From: Pirellulales bacterium
GTDB lineage: Bacteria; Planctomycetota; Planctomycetia; Pirellulales; Thermoguttaceae
Reading direction: 5' to 3'
Length of the DNA: 64,000 nucleotides
NCBI GenBank assembly: GCA_016931995.1
Contig: JAFGDS010000090.1
Coordinates: 62,001 to 126,000, forward strand
This document shows, piece by piece, positions 55,081-63,586 of the stretch (its first letter is position 1; every line of letters begins with the position of its first letter). The notes under the pieces are model-generated. The model searched no databases. It was given only the letters and a program-made list of their open reading frames with translations, and was not told where the DNA came from. A program made the translations under genes and the position numbers.

Positions 55081-55476
55081 CTACCAGATTTCGCAGAGCA
55101 CCTCGCCGCCGAGCTTGCGTTGGCGGGCTTCCCGGTCGCTGATCACGCCGCGGCTGGTGCTGATGATGGTGATTCCCTGGCCTCCGAGGACGGGCTTGAG
55201 CCTGGTCGCGCCGCTGTAGACGCGGCGGCCCGGCTTGCTCACCCGGCGCACGTGCCGGATGACCCGCTCCCCGTTGGGGCCGTACTTCAGGAAGACGCGC
55301 AAGTGGTCGCACGGCTTGCCCGACACTTCCTCCCAATCCCAAATGTAGCCCTCGCGTTTGAGCACCTCGGCCAGGCCGCGTTTGACCTTGGAGAGGGGCA
55401 TGTCCACGTGGGGCCTTTCGACGCGCACCGCGTTGCGGATGCGGGTCAACATGTCGGCGATGGGGTCAGTCATCAT
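55081..55476 (-). CDS. rpsH: 30S ribosomal protein S8
   Basis: The 131-residue S8 has DPIADMLTRIRNA at the start and the C-terminal GGQGITIISTSRGVISDREARQ rRNA-binding signature. Two adjacent ATG codons (55476, 55473) are possible starts. Confidence 0.97.
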   Translation of the reverse strand: MMTDPIADMLTRIRNAVRVERPHVDMPLSKVKRGLAEVLKREGYIWDWEEVSGKPCDHLRVFLKYGPNGERVIRHVRRVSKPGRRVYSGATRLKPVLGGQGITIISTSRGVISDREARQRKLGGEVLCEIW

Positions 55477-55492
55477 GATAAATCGGGTCCCT

Positions 55493-55678
55493 TTACCAAC
55501 TCGCCTTCTTCACGCCGGGAATCAATCCCTCATCCGCCAGGTTGCGGAAACAGATCCGGCATATCCCGAACTTCCGATACACCGCCCGCGAGCGGCCGCA
55601 TAGCCGGCAGCGCCGTTCGAGCCGGGTCGAATACTTCGGCGTGCGAAGCGCCTTGGCGATCCTCCCTTTGCTTGCCAT
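55493..55678 (-). CDS. rpsN: 30S ribosomal protein S14, zinc-binding type
   Basis: The 61-residue short S14 keeps CRLC...CRIC zinc ligands and the family end [15 protein letters not shown]. This is the type Z form. Confidence 0.97.
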   Translation of the reverse strand: MASKGRIAKALRTPKYSTRLERRCRLCGRSRAVYRKFGICRICFRNLADEGLIPGVKKASW

Positions 55679-55766
55679 CCCGTCTGGTTCCCTTCGGTTT
55701 TCAAATAAAGCGGGTTCGTTCTCGGTCTGGTCGTTTGGGCTCCGCCGGACGCGAGGTTCCTTCGGG

Positions 55767-56339
55767 TCAGTTCTTCGACGCGCCGCGCTCGGCGTCCGCC
55801 GAACGGAAGGGCATCCCGAACTTCTGCAATAGCAGCCGCGCCTCGTCGTTGTTCGTCGCGTTGGTGACGATCGTGATGTTCATCCCCTGCGTGCGCGTGT
55901 ACTTGTCCGGGTTCAGCTCGGGGAAAACCAACTGTTCGGTCAGCCCCAGGCTGTAGTTGCCGCGTCCGTCGAACGCGTTCGGATTGAGTCCGCGGAAGTC
56001 GCGCACCCGCGGCAGGGCCAGCGAGATGAGCCGATCCAGGAACTCGTACATCCGCTGGCCCCGAAGCGTCGCCTTGCAGCCGACGTTCATGCCCTCGCGA
56101 AGGCGGAAGCCGGCGATGGACTTGCGGGCTTTGGTGACGACGGGCTTCTGACCGACGATCAGGCGCAGGGCATCCACCGCCTCGTCCAGACACTTCTTGT
56201 CGTGGATCGCGGCGCCCACGCCCATGTTCACGATGATCTTCTTCAGGCGTGGCAGCGACATCCGGTTCTTCCGGCCCAGCTCCTTGGCCAGGGCGGGAAG
56301 AATCGTCTCGTTGTACCGGTCTCGCAGTCGAGGGTTCAT
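55767..56339 (-). CDS. rplE: 50S ribosomal protein L5
   Basis: L5 binds 5S rRNA and contacts P-site tRNA. The 190-residue protein has [37 protein letters not shown] and [15 protein letters not shown]. It is followed by rpsN after 88 nt. Confidence 0.97.
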   Translation of the reverse strand: MNPRLRDRYNETILPALAKELGRKNRMSLPRLKKIIVNMGVGAAIHDKKCLDEAVDALRLIVGQKPVVTKARKSIAGFRLREGMNVGCKATLRGQRMYEFLDRLISLALPRVRDFRGLNPNAFDGRGNYSLGLTEQLVFPELNPDKYTRTQGMNITIVTNATNNDEARLLLQKFGMPFRSADAERGASKN

Positions 56340-56363
56340 GGCGGTCCTGTGCCGTGGCGGCTT

Positions 56364-56711
56364 TTACTTCTTGGCGTATCGGGCCCGGGGCGGCGCTATC
56401 GCGCCATTTTCGGCGCCGCACTTCTTGCAGAAACGCTGCTTGCTGCCGTCGTCGAGGTAGCGGGCGCCCGTCCGCGCGGCCTTGCCGCACGCCCGGCACA
56501 CCAAAAGAACGTTCGAGATCCGCACGGGCATTTCCCGCGAGAGACGACCGCCCTGGGGGTTGCGCTGGCTGCGGCGGACGTGTTTGTACACGCGGTTGAC
56601 GCCCTCGACGGTGACCTTGCCGGTGGCATGGTCCACCTTGAGCACCTTCCCCCGAGCGCCCCGGTCGTCGCCCGCGATTACTTCCACCGTGTCGTTCACT
56701 TTGACGTGCAT
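56364..56711 (-). CDS. rplX: 50S ribosomal protein L24
   Basis: The 115-residue L24 has the KOW motif VEVIAGDDRGARGKVLKVD and GVNRVYKHVRRSQRNPQGG. A C-terminal zinc-like set CRACG...CKKCG is present. The ATG shares one base with the rplN stop (TGATG). Confidence 0.96.
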   Translation of the reverse strand: MHVKVNDTVEVIAGDDRGARGKVLKVDHATGKVTVEGVNRVYKHVRRSQRNPQGGRLSREMPVRISNVLLVCRACGKAARTGARYLDDGSKQRFCKKCGAENGAIAPPRARYAKK

Positions 56712-57079
56712 CAGACCACCTCGCTGGCGAGGCTGACGATTTTCATGAAGTTCCGTTCCCGCAGCTCGCGGGCAACCGCGCCGAAGATGCGCGTGCCGCG
56801 AGGATTCTTGTCGTTGTCGATTACCACGGCCGCGTTCGTGTCGAAGCGGACGTAGCTGCCGTCGGGGCGCCGGGTGGGCTGCTTGCACCGGACGATCACC
56901 GCCTTGACGACCGCCCCCTTCTTGAAGTCGCTTCCGGGAATCACGCTCTTCACGCTGCACACGACGATGTCGCCCAGGTTGGCGAAGCGCCGCCGCGATC
57001 CTCCCAGCACTTTGATGCACATCAACTCGCGGGCACCGGTGTTGTCGGCCACGGCGAGTCGCGTTTGCATTTGAATCAT
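56711..57079 (-). CDS. rplN: 50S ribosomal protein L14
   Basis: The 122-residue L14 starts [19 protein letters not shown] and has [17 protein letters not shown] and the [18 protein letters not shown] ending. The chosen ATG matches the family exactly. Confidence 0.97.
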   Translation of the reverse strand: MIQMQTRLAVADNTGARELMCIKVLGGSRRRFANLGDIVVCSVKSVIPGSDFKKGAVVKAVIVRCKQPTRRPDGSYVRFDTNAAVVIDNDKNPRGTRIFGAVARELRERNFMKIVSLASEVV

Positions 57080-57138
57080 GGTTACCACCCAAGTCGCAAG
57101 ACGTCTGTTTCTTGCCTGTCGGAGGGCGCCGCGCGTCC

Positions 57139-57471
57139 CTAGACGGCCTCGTCCTCGCCCCCTTCGCCTTCGCCCTTGCCGCCGTGGCGGGCCTTGTCGG
57201 CCGCGCGCATCGCCGCCAGGTCGATCACGTGGCCCTTGGCCACCACCCGAACCAACTCCCAACGCTTCTTCTTCGAGCGGGGCCGGCTCTCCACGATCTC
57301 GACCATGTCCCCCAGGCTCGACTCGTTGTTCTCATCGTGGACAAAGCAGATCGTCCGCCGGCGAATGTACTTGCCGTACTTCGCGTGCCGCACCAGCCGG
57401 GGTATCTCCACGCGGCGGGTTTTGGCCATCTTGTCGCTCGTGACAACGCCTTGGGCAACGTTCTTGGGCAT
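57139..57471 (-). CDS. rpsQ: 30S ribosomal protein S17
   Basis: The 110-residue S17 has [39 protein letters not shown] and the family [13 protein letters not shown]-type segment. It has about 25 extra C-terminal residues rich in Gly/Glu. Confidence 0.95.
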   Translation of the reverse strand: MPKNVAQGVVTSDKMAKTRRVEIPRLVRHAKYGKYIRRRTICFVHDENNESSLGDMVEIVESRPRSKKKRWELVRVVAKGHVIDLAAMRAADKARHGGKGEGEGGEDEAV

Positions 57472-57512
57472 GTTCGCTATCCTTCCAAGCCGGTTCGGCG
57501 CCGCGCTCCGGA

Positions 57513-57722
57513 CTAGCCGGCGGCCTTCGCCGCTCTCGCTCGCTCGTTTTGTATCGTCTTGATCCGCGCAATCAACCGCCGCGTCTTGCGCAGCTCGCTG
57601 GGTGAATCCAGCCGCTCCGTTTGCGCCTGGATCCGACGCCGGAATAGCTGTTCCCGCGCCTCCTTGAGCGACAACGCCAGGTGCTCATCGCTCATGTCGC
57701 GCAGCTCGGTCGCCTTAGTCAT
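57513..57722 (-). CDS. rpmC: 50S ribosomal protein L29
   Basis: The 69-residue two-helix L29 reads [20 protein letters not shown] and has [11 protein letters not shown] near the end. It is located as usual between rplP and rpsQ. Confidence 0.96.
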   Translation of the reverse strand: MTKATELRDMSDEHLALSLKEAREQLFRRRIQAQTERLDSPSELRKTRRLIARIKTIQNERARAAKAAG

Positions 57723-57750
57723 GATCTACTCCACTCTCAAACGACGCGCC

Positions 57751-58167
57751 TTACACGACGCGACGGCGAATCATGCGAACGCGGACGGGCATCTTGTGGG
57801 CCAATCGGGCGAAACAAATCCGCGCGGCCTCTTCCGTGACTCCGCCAATCTCGTACAAAACCGTCCCCGGCTTCACCGTCGCGGCCCAATACTCCGGCTC
57901 TCCCTTGCCCTTTCCCATGCGGGTTTCCAGCGGGATGGACGTGACGGAGCGGTGGGGGAACACGCGGATGTACAGCCGCCCCTCCGTGCGCAGATACTGC
58001 TGCGCCGCGATACGGCCGGCTTCGATCGTCGCCGCGCTCACCCAACCGCCTTCGGTGGATTGCAACCCGAAATCGCCAAAGACAACGTGGTGACCCCGCG
58101 TCGCCTCACCTTTTATACGTCCTCTTTGGCTTTTTCGATGCTTGACCCGTTTGGGCATCAACGCCAT
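57751..58167 (-). CDS. rplP: 50S ribosomal protein L16
   Basis: The 138-residue L16 starts MALMPKRVKHRKSQRGR and has FGLQSTEGGWVSAATIEAGR, RVFPHRSVTSIPLETRMGKG and GTVLYEIGGV. The start (GAGG upstream) lies inside rpsC, overlapping its 3' end by 62 nt. Confidence 0.97.
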   Translation of the reverse strand: MALMPKRVKHRKSQRGRIKGEATRGHHVVFGDFGLQSTEGGWVSAATIEAGRIAAQQYLRTEGRLYIRVFPHRSVTSIPLETRMGKGKGEPEYWAATVKPGTVLYEIGGVTEEAARICFARLAHKMPVRVRMIRRRVV

Positions 58168-58822
58168 CGGTCTCGTCCTCGCTGTACATGCCTTGGTTGA
58201 TCCACACCTGCACGCCGATGTGTCCTTGGGCGATCTTGGCTTCGGTGAAGCCGTAGTCGATCTTCGCCCTCAGCGTCGACAGGGGAATCGAACCGGCGAT
58301 CTGTTTCTCGCGGCGGGCCATTTCCGCGCCGCCCAGCCGGCCGGCCAACTGGATCTTGATCCCCTTGGCGCCGGCGTCCATCGTTTGCTCCAAGGCCCGC
58401 TTCATCGTCCGTCGGAAGCCAGCCCGCTTCACCAATTGCTCGGCAATGTCTTCGGCCACCAACTGGGCAACCAGCTCCGGCCGCGTGATTTCCTCGATCT
58501 TGATGTTGATCCGCCGGCCGGTCTTCTGCTGAAGCTCGTTCTGCAGCTCCTCGACCCGCTCGCCCTTGCGGCCGATCAGGATACCCGGCCGCGCCGAAAA
58601 CAGGATCACCTTCACCTCGTCCCGCGTGCGCTCGATCTCCACCTTGGCGATGGTCGGATACATCGGCTTGCCGAACCGATCCTTTCGCTTCTTGACGAAG
58701 GCGCGGATCTTCGTGTCTTCCACCAGAAGGGCCGCGAATTCCTGCTTCGAGGCGTACCAGCGGCTCTTCCAGCCGGTCATCACGCCCGTGCGGAATCCGG
58801 TCGGTTTGACTTTCTGACCCAT
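58106..58822 (-). CDS. rpsC: 30S ribosomal protein S3
   Basis: S3 forms part of the mRNA entry tunnel helicase. The 238-residue protein has MGQKVKPTGFRTGVMTGWKS, the KH motif FSARPGILIGRKGERVEEL, and the C-terminal domain with GAKGIKIQLAGRLGGAEMAR. Its basic tail (QASKKPKRTYKR) is encoded by the same DNA as the start of rplP in another frame. Confidence 0.97.
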   Translation of the reverse strand: MGQKVKPTGFRTGVMTGWKSRWYASKQEFAALLVEDTKIRAFVKKRKDRFGKPMYPTIAKVEIERTRDEVKVILFSARPGILIGRKGERVEELQNELQQKTGRRINIKIEEITRPELVAQLVAEDIAEQLVKRAGFRRTMKRALEQTMDAGAKGIKIQLAGRLGGAEMARREKQIAGSIPLSTLRAKIDYGFTEAKIAQGHIGVQVWINQGMYSEDETDGVDAQTGQASKKPKRTYKR

Positions 58823-58836
58823 GCTGTATCACTCTC

Positions 58837-59163
58837 CTATTCCAACGCCACCCGGATATGCGACATCCGCCGCTTCACCACCGAGGCCATCCCTCGCGCC
58901 TTGGGCCGCATCCGCCGGAACATGGGTCCCCCGTCCACCCGAACGTCGACCACCATCAGGTTCTTCAGGTTCGACGCCCGGCGGTCCTCGGCGTTCGCCA
59001 GGGCGCTGCGGAGCACCTTCTCCAGCAGCCGAGCGCCGCGCTGCGGTTGGTACTTCAAAATCTCCAGGGCCTCGTCGGCAAACTGCCCCCGGATCAGGTT
59101 CGCCAGCAGCCGCGCTTTTTGCGGGCTGATGCGGGCGAAACGATGAATTGCTTCGTATGCCAT
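58837..59163 (-). CDS. rplV: 50S ribosomal protein L22
   Basis: The 108-residue L22 has FARISPQKARLLANLIRG and the tunnel-lining loop near RVDGGPMFRRMRPKARGMAS. It is typical in length and position. Confidence 0.97.
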   Translation of the reverse strand: MAYEAIHRFARISPQKARLLANLIRGQFADEALEILKYQPQRGARLLEKVLRSALANAEDRRASNLKNLMVVDVRVDGGPMFRRMRPKARGMASVVKRRMSHIRVALE

Positions 59164-59255
59164 GCCGAGTCCCTCAACACGTCGCTTCGCGCGGGGCGAC
59201 CGGAAGCCTCGAACCCGCCGGCCCTTCCCGTCCCACGCCCATTATCCCGTCACCA

Positions 59256-59525
59256 TTACCGCTTGCCCTTGCCGCCGTGACCGCGAAACGTCCGCGTCGG
59301 GGCGAACTCGCCCAACTTGTGGCCCACCATCTCTTCGGTCACGAAGACCTTCATGTGGATCTTCCCGTTGTGGACCAGGAACGTGTGGCCCACGAACTCG
59401 GGAATGACCGTGCACGCCCGGGCCCACGTCTTGATCGGCTCTTTCGTCCCCGCCGCGTTCTGCCGCTCCACCTTGCCGAAGAGCTTCGGATCGACGAACG
59501 GGCCCTTTTTCAACGACCTTCCCAT
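59256..59525 (-). CDS. rpsS: 30S ribosomal protein S19
   Basis: The 89-residue S19 has [36 protein letters not shown] and [18 protein letters not shown]. It is a typical member. Confidence 0.97.
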   Translation of the reverse strand: MGRSLKKGPFVDPKLFGKVERQNAAGTKEPIKTWARACTVIPEFVGHTFLVHNGKIHMKVFVTEEMVGHKLGEFAPTRTFRGHGGKGKR

Positions 59526-59553
59526 GGGGATGACTTCCCGGATTCTCTCGGTT

Positions 59554-60414
59554 TCACTTCGACAGTTTCAGCAATCCGTACCGCCGCGAACGACGCCGGC
59601 GGACGATCGCGCGGTTGGAGGGCTTGTGCTTCTTGCGGGTGGAACCGCCCTTGGTGGGCTTGCCCGTCGGACTGACCGGATTGCGGCCGCCCTTGGTGCG
59701 TCCTTCGCCGCCGCCGTGCGGATGGTCGTGCGGGTTCATGGCGGTGCCGCGGACGTGGGGCCGGCGGCCCATCCACCGCTTGCGCCCCGCCTTGCCCAGG
59801 TTCACCATGCCGTGGTCCGCGTTGCCGATCTTGCCCATCGTCGCGCGGCACTTGGCCGGCACGCGGCGGATCTCGCCGCTGGGCAGCGTGATCTGCGCCC
59901 ACCCGGCGTCGCGGGCCACGAGCGTCGCGCTGGCGCCGGCGCTGCGGCACAGGACGGCCCCGCGACCCGGCAAAAGCTCGATGTTATGCACGCTGGCCCC
60001 CAGAGGGATCGCCGAGAGCGGCAGGCAATTGCCCACCGCCGGCGGCGCCTCGGCGCCGCTGAGCACCTCCGTGCCCACCGTCAGTCCGTCCGGGGCCAGA
60101 ATGTACCGCTTCTCGCCGTCCACGTAGTGCAGCAGGGCGATCCGCGCGGTGCGGTTCGGATCGTATTCGATCGAGAACACGCGGGCGGGGATCCCGTCCT
60201 TGTTGCGGCGGAAGTCGATCTGGCGATACAGCCGCTTGTGACCGCCGCCGCGATGGCGCGACGTGATGAAGCCCTGATTGTTTCGCCCGCCCGTGCGACG
60301 CTTGATCCGCGTGAGCTTCTTCTCCGGCTTCACCCCGGGGGTAAGCTCGGCGAAATCGCTCACGCTCGCGCCGCGTCGGCCCGGCGTAACCGGCTTGTAT
60401 TTGCGAATACCCAT
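59554..60414 (-). CDS. rplB: 50S ribosomal protein L2
   Basis: L2 supports peptidyl transfer. The 286-residue protein has [20 protein letters not shown], and the conserved region with the essential His, [20 protein letters not shown], and ends with [17 protein letters not shown]. Confidence 0.97.
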   Translation of the reverse strand: MGIRKYKPVTPGRRGASVSDFAELTPGVKPEKKLTRIKRRTGGRNNQGFITSRHRGGGHKRLYRQIDFRRNKDGIPARVFSIEYDPNRTARIALLHYVDGEKRYILAPDGLTVGTEVLSGAEAPPAVGNCLPLSAIPLGASVHNIELLPGRGAVLCRSAGASATLVARDAGWAQITLPSGEIRRVPAKCRATMGKIGNADHGMVNLGKAGRKRWMGRRPHVRGTAMNPHDHPHGGGEGRTKGGRNPVSPTGKPTKGGSTRKKHKPSNRAIVRRRRSRRYGLLKLSK

Positions 60415-60452
60415 GATCGGCTCTCAGTTCTTCGTTCCCGGCCGCGCATCCA

Positions 60453-60764
60453 TTAGAAGAAGTCAATCCGATGTTCTTCGTCGAGCGTGACGATGGCCTT
60501 CTTCCAGCTCTTGGTGACTCCCTTGCGGAAGCGGGTCCGGCGGGCCTTGCCCTTGCGGGTTTGCGTGTTCACCCGAACCACCTTCACGTCGAAAAGCGCT
60601 TCGACCGCCTTGCGGATGTCTTCTTTGCCGGCCAGTTGGTTCACTTCGAACGCGTAAGCGTTGCACCGCTCCGCTTTGTGATAACCCTTCTCGGTCACCA
60701 GCGGACGGAGGATGATCTGGTGCGGTTCCAGCTCGAGACGCGTCTTCGTTATATCTTGCGGCAT
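60453..60764 (-). CDS. rplW: 50S ribosomal protein L23
   Basis: The 103-residue L23 at the tunnel exit has ILRPLVTEKGYHKAE, AYAFEVNQLAGKEDIRKAVE and RVNTQTRKGKARR. It docks trigger factor and SRP. Confidence 0.97.
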   Translation of the reverse strand: MPQDITKTRLELEPHQIILRPLVTEKGYHKAERCNAYAFEVNQLAGKEDIRKAVEALFDVKVVRVNTQTRKGKARRTRFRKGVTKSWKKAIVTLDEEHRIDFF

Positions 60765-60783
60765 GGACGGTGTGCTCCTTGCG

Positions 60784-61425
60784 TCAGGACGCCTGCTTGG
60801 CCGCGACCTTCTCGCGGAAGGCGTCCAAGGCGGCTTTGGTCATCAGGAGCCGCTTCGGGCGAAGCACCTCCAAAGCGTTAAGGTCGGAAACCGGCAACAC
60901 GAGCACGTCGGCCAGGTTGCGGATGCTCTTGTAGACGTTGACGTCGTAGCCCGCGACGGCCACCAGGAGCGTCTGTCCGTCGATCTTCAGGGCCTTCAGG
61001 ATCGTCGCCATGTCACGCGTCTTGGGCGCGGCGAAGGGCAGATCGTCGATCAGCATCACCTCGCCGTCGGCGATCCGCGAGGCGACGGCCATCCGCGTGG
61101 CCATCCGCACGGCCTTTTTGGGCAGCCGGTACGACCAGTCGCGCGGGCGGCGAGGGAAGGCGCGGCCGCCGCCGCGGCGGATGTTGCTCCGCCGGGAGCC
61201 GGCCCGGGCGTTGCCCGTGCCCTTCTGCCGATACATCTTCCGCGTCGAGCCGGCTACTTCCGATCGGTTTTTGTTCTTCGCCGACCCTTGGCGCAGATTC
61301 GCCTGGTACATCACCACGACGTCGTGCATCAACTGTTTGCTGATGCGCGGCGCCAACTCGGCTGGGTCGATGTCGTACGTGCCGACTTTCGCGCCCGTTC
61401 GATCGTAGACAGGAAGGCTTACCAT
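60784..61425 (-). CDS. rplD: 50S ribosomal protein L4
   Basis: The 213-residue L4 starts MVSLPVYDRTGAKVG and has the tunnel loop STRKMYRQKGTGNARAGSRR and GGGRAFPRRPRDWSYRLP. I prefer the ATG at 61425 over one 12 codons upstream. L4 can repress this operon in E. coli; I cannot see the required leader here. Confidence 0.97.
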   Translation of the reverse strand: MVSLPVYDRTGAKVGTYDIDPAELAPRISKQLMHDVVVMYQANLRQGSAKNKNRSEVAGSTRKMYRQKGTGNARAGSRRSNIRRGGGRAFPRRPRDWSYRLPKKAVRMATRMAVASRIADGEVMLIDDLPFAAPKTRDMATILKALKIDGQTLLVAVAGYDVNVYKSIRNLADVLVLPVSDLNALEVLRPKRLLMTKAALDAFREKVAAKQAS

Positions 61426-61490
61426 CGCTTCGACGTCTTTATGTTGTCTGAAATGACGCAAGGGCGTCCCGAACCGCTTCCGGGCGCCCT

Positions 61491-62180
61491 CTAGCCGAGT
61501 TTATTGGTCTGGGAGACGATCACGTACCCGCCGTTTGGGCCAGGCACGGCGCCGCGGATCAGCAGGAGATTATTCTCCAGGTCCACGCGGACCACCTTGA
61601 GGTTCCTCGCCGTGCACCGCGCGCCGCCGTAGCGGCCGGCCATCTTCCGGCCCTTGAGCACGCGGCTGGGCGTGGCGCTCGAGCCGGTGCCGCCGATGTG
61701 GCGATGGCATTTTTTCACGCCGTGCGTGGCGCGCTGGCCGCTGAAGTTGTGCCGCTTCATGGGGCCAGCCGTGCCGCGGCCCTTGCTCGTGCCCACCACG
61801 TCGACCGACGCCGTCTCGGTGAACACGTCCACGCGGAGTTCCTGGCCGACCTCGACCCCGTCGATCGACCCGCGCAGCTCGCGCACGAACCGTTTCGGCT
61901 CGCACCCCGCCTTAACGACGCTGGGGGCGCCGGCCGCATTGCGGCGTTTTTGACGCTTGCTGTCCAGAAGGGCGACGTGGCCGCGCACGCTGCGGGAAGC
62001 AAGGCGACGGGGCTTGTCGAGATAGCCCAACTGAACCGCCTCGTACCCGTCGCGCTCGACGGTCTTCACCTGCAGCACGTGGCAGGGGCCCGCCTGAATC
62101 ACCGTGACCGGGATGACCGCGCCCGACTCGTTGTAGATTTGGGTCATCCCGACCTTGCGGCCGAGTAGTCCAGTACTCAT
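61491..62180 (-). CDS. rplC: 50S ribosomal protein L3
   Basis: The 229-residue L3 begins MSTGLLGRKVGMTQIYNESG and has TSKGRGTAGPMKRHNFSGQR, then HRHIGGTGSSATPSRVLKG, where the Gln that is methylated in E. coli L3 is replaced. The end is VPGPNGGYVIVSQTNKLG. Confidence 0.97.
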   Translation of the reverse strand: MSTGLLGRKVGMTQIYNESGAVIPVTVIQAGPCHVLQVKTVERDGYEAVQLGYLDKPRRLASRSVRGHVALLDSKRQKRRNAAGAPSVVKAGCEPKRFVRELRGSIDGVEVGQELRVDVFTETASVDVVGTSKGRGTAGPMKRHNFSGQRATHGVKKCHRHIGGTGSSATPSRVLKGRKMAGRYGGARCTARNLKVVRVDLENNLLLIRGAVPGPNGGYVIVSQTNKLG

Positions 62181-62313
62181 CGCAATTCGCCTTGCTTCGC
62201 GTCGCCCGCGGGAACTACCGTCTCGATTGAGACGGGTTTACCCGCTGGGCTTCCGTTACATGGAAGTTTCCCGAAAGTTGCCCTGCCACACGGCCGCGGG
62301 GCGCCCCCGGGCC

Positions 62314-62640
62314 TTATCGGCTGGTCGCCTTGATCTTAATGTCCACGCCCGCCGGCAGGCTCAGCTTGTTGAGCGCCTCGATCGTTTTCGCCGTCGCCTG
62401 GATGATGTCGATCAGGCGCTTGTGCGTGCGGATCTCGAACTGCTGACGGGATTTCTTATCCACATGGGGACTGGAAAGGACGGTGTACCGTTCAATCCGG
62501 GTGGGTAGCGGAATGGGGCCATGGACGACCGACCCCGTCCGCTTGGCCGTGTCCGTGATCTCCATCGCACTTTGGTCCAAGACCGCGTGGTCGTAGGCCT
62601 CCATGCGGATGCGGATGATCTCAGTCGGTTGACTAACCAC
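62314..62640 (-). CDS. rpsJ: 30S ribosomal protein S10 (NusE)
   Basis: The 108-residue S10 also acts as NusE with NusB. It has [42 protein letters not shown] and [15 protein letters not shown]. The GTG start at 62640 has GGAGG 6 nt upstream; a longer ATG frame adds residues between promoter and start. It is the first gene of the cluster. Confidence 0.97.
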   Translation of the reverse strand: MVSQPTEIIRIRMEAYDHAVLDQSAMEITDTAKRTGSVVHGPIPLPTRIERYTVLSSPHVDKKSRQQFEIRTHKRLIDIIQATAKTIEALNKLSLPAGVDIKIKATSR

Positions 62641-62710
62641 GGTCGCCCTCCGGGGTAACCCAGTCCCATGTTGCCAAAGACACATCCACCGTCAGGGTGG
62701 AAAACTTCAC

Positions 62711-62739
62711 ATAGTATCGCCCCGTCCCCCCGATGTCAA
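62711..62739 (-). promoter_or_regulatory. Strong sigma70-type promoter of the ribosomal cluster
   Basis: Minus strand TTGACA (62739-62734), exactly 17 nt, TACTAT (62716-62711), about 65 nt before the rpsJ GTG. It is the best promoter match in the window, fitting a highly expressed operon. Confidence 0.75.
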
Positions 62740-63164
62740 CGCCCCGGCGGACAAAATCCCGACTCCGGCCAGGATTCCCCGGAGCACAACACCCCAAACT
62801 CACCCCCGTCCCCGCAGACACTCAGAGACCAGCCTACGACCCGGAGACGCACAGGTCCGCTATTCATCGGTCAGACCGGCCATGCGGCACTACCTGCCGC
62901 ATATGTTGCCGAGGAACCTGAATCTAGCTGTCGCCTCACCGGTCGCAACACTTGCTGGAAGTCGATAGTCGCTGCAAGGCCACCTACTAGAGGGTCAAGG
63001 ATCTCTAGTGTTGCCGGAAATCCGTAGTAATAGGGGGTGGCTAATTAGTTGATAAGTTGGGGGCCGAATCGGTAGTTTCTGGGAATTGTGTGGGTGATCG
63101 CGCTGCGTGGTGCGGCGTCGAATCATGCGGACAATTCGCCAAGGAGTCTATTGGAGTGTGCCAG
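62740..63164. other. Divergent intergenic region upstream of rpsJ
   Basis: About 425 nt with no supported gene or strong palindrome. It lacks the repeat families that fill most other gaps. Confidence 0.5.
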
Positions 63165-63452
63165 ATGGATAAACGATTCGCGGTGATTTCGTTTCTGCTG
63201 CTCGCCGCCGCGCTGCCTTGCTGTCAGCTTCTGGCAGCCGAGACGTTCGAGCCTGCGTCGATGTCAGCCGAGGAGTTCAGCCGACTCTCGAAGGTGGATC
63301 AACGCGATCTGCTTGTCAGAGTGTTTCGGCAGCGGCTGGAACACGCAAGGAATCTTGAGTATAGCGTGGACCTGTCCATAAGGTTTTCTTTGAATACCGT
63401 GATGGAAAACGCGGCGAGGCGCGAGGCGAGGGACCGTTTACCGAGGGAATGA
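63165..63452 (+). pseudogene. Truncated small exported protein gene, 5' part
   Basis: The 95-residue frame starts MDKRFAVISFLLLAAALPCC with GGAG 8 nt upstream, a clear signal peptide. Then come SAEEFSRLSKVDQRDLLVRVF and RNLEYSVDLSIRFSLNT. It stops abruptly and overlaps by ATGA a short frame (63449-63562) that continues in another register. I do not recognise the family. The short length and frame break suggest a remnant of a larger gene, though a genuine small protein cannot be excluded. Confidence 0.5.
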
Positions 63453-63562
63453 GAGTCGTCGATGCGATTCAGGGAGTGCATTACCTCGCGGATGCCAAAG
63501 GAAACCCAGCCGGCAAGATCGAGCCCTTGGTGAATTCCCGGCCGGTGAAGAAGTCCGAGTGA
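63449..63562 (+). pseudogene. Short frame after the truncated exported protein, possible 3' remnant
   Basis: A 37-residue frame (MRVVDAIQGVHYLADAKGNP at its start, ending VNSRPVKKSE) overlaps the previous stop as ATGA and has no ribosome-binding site of its own. The protein-like composition and the tight overlap suggest that it is the displaced 3' end of the same ancestral gene after a deletion or frameshift. Confidence 0.4.
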
Positions 63563-63586
63563 CCGGATGATCTGCGCGGTGCCGCC

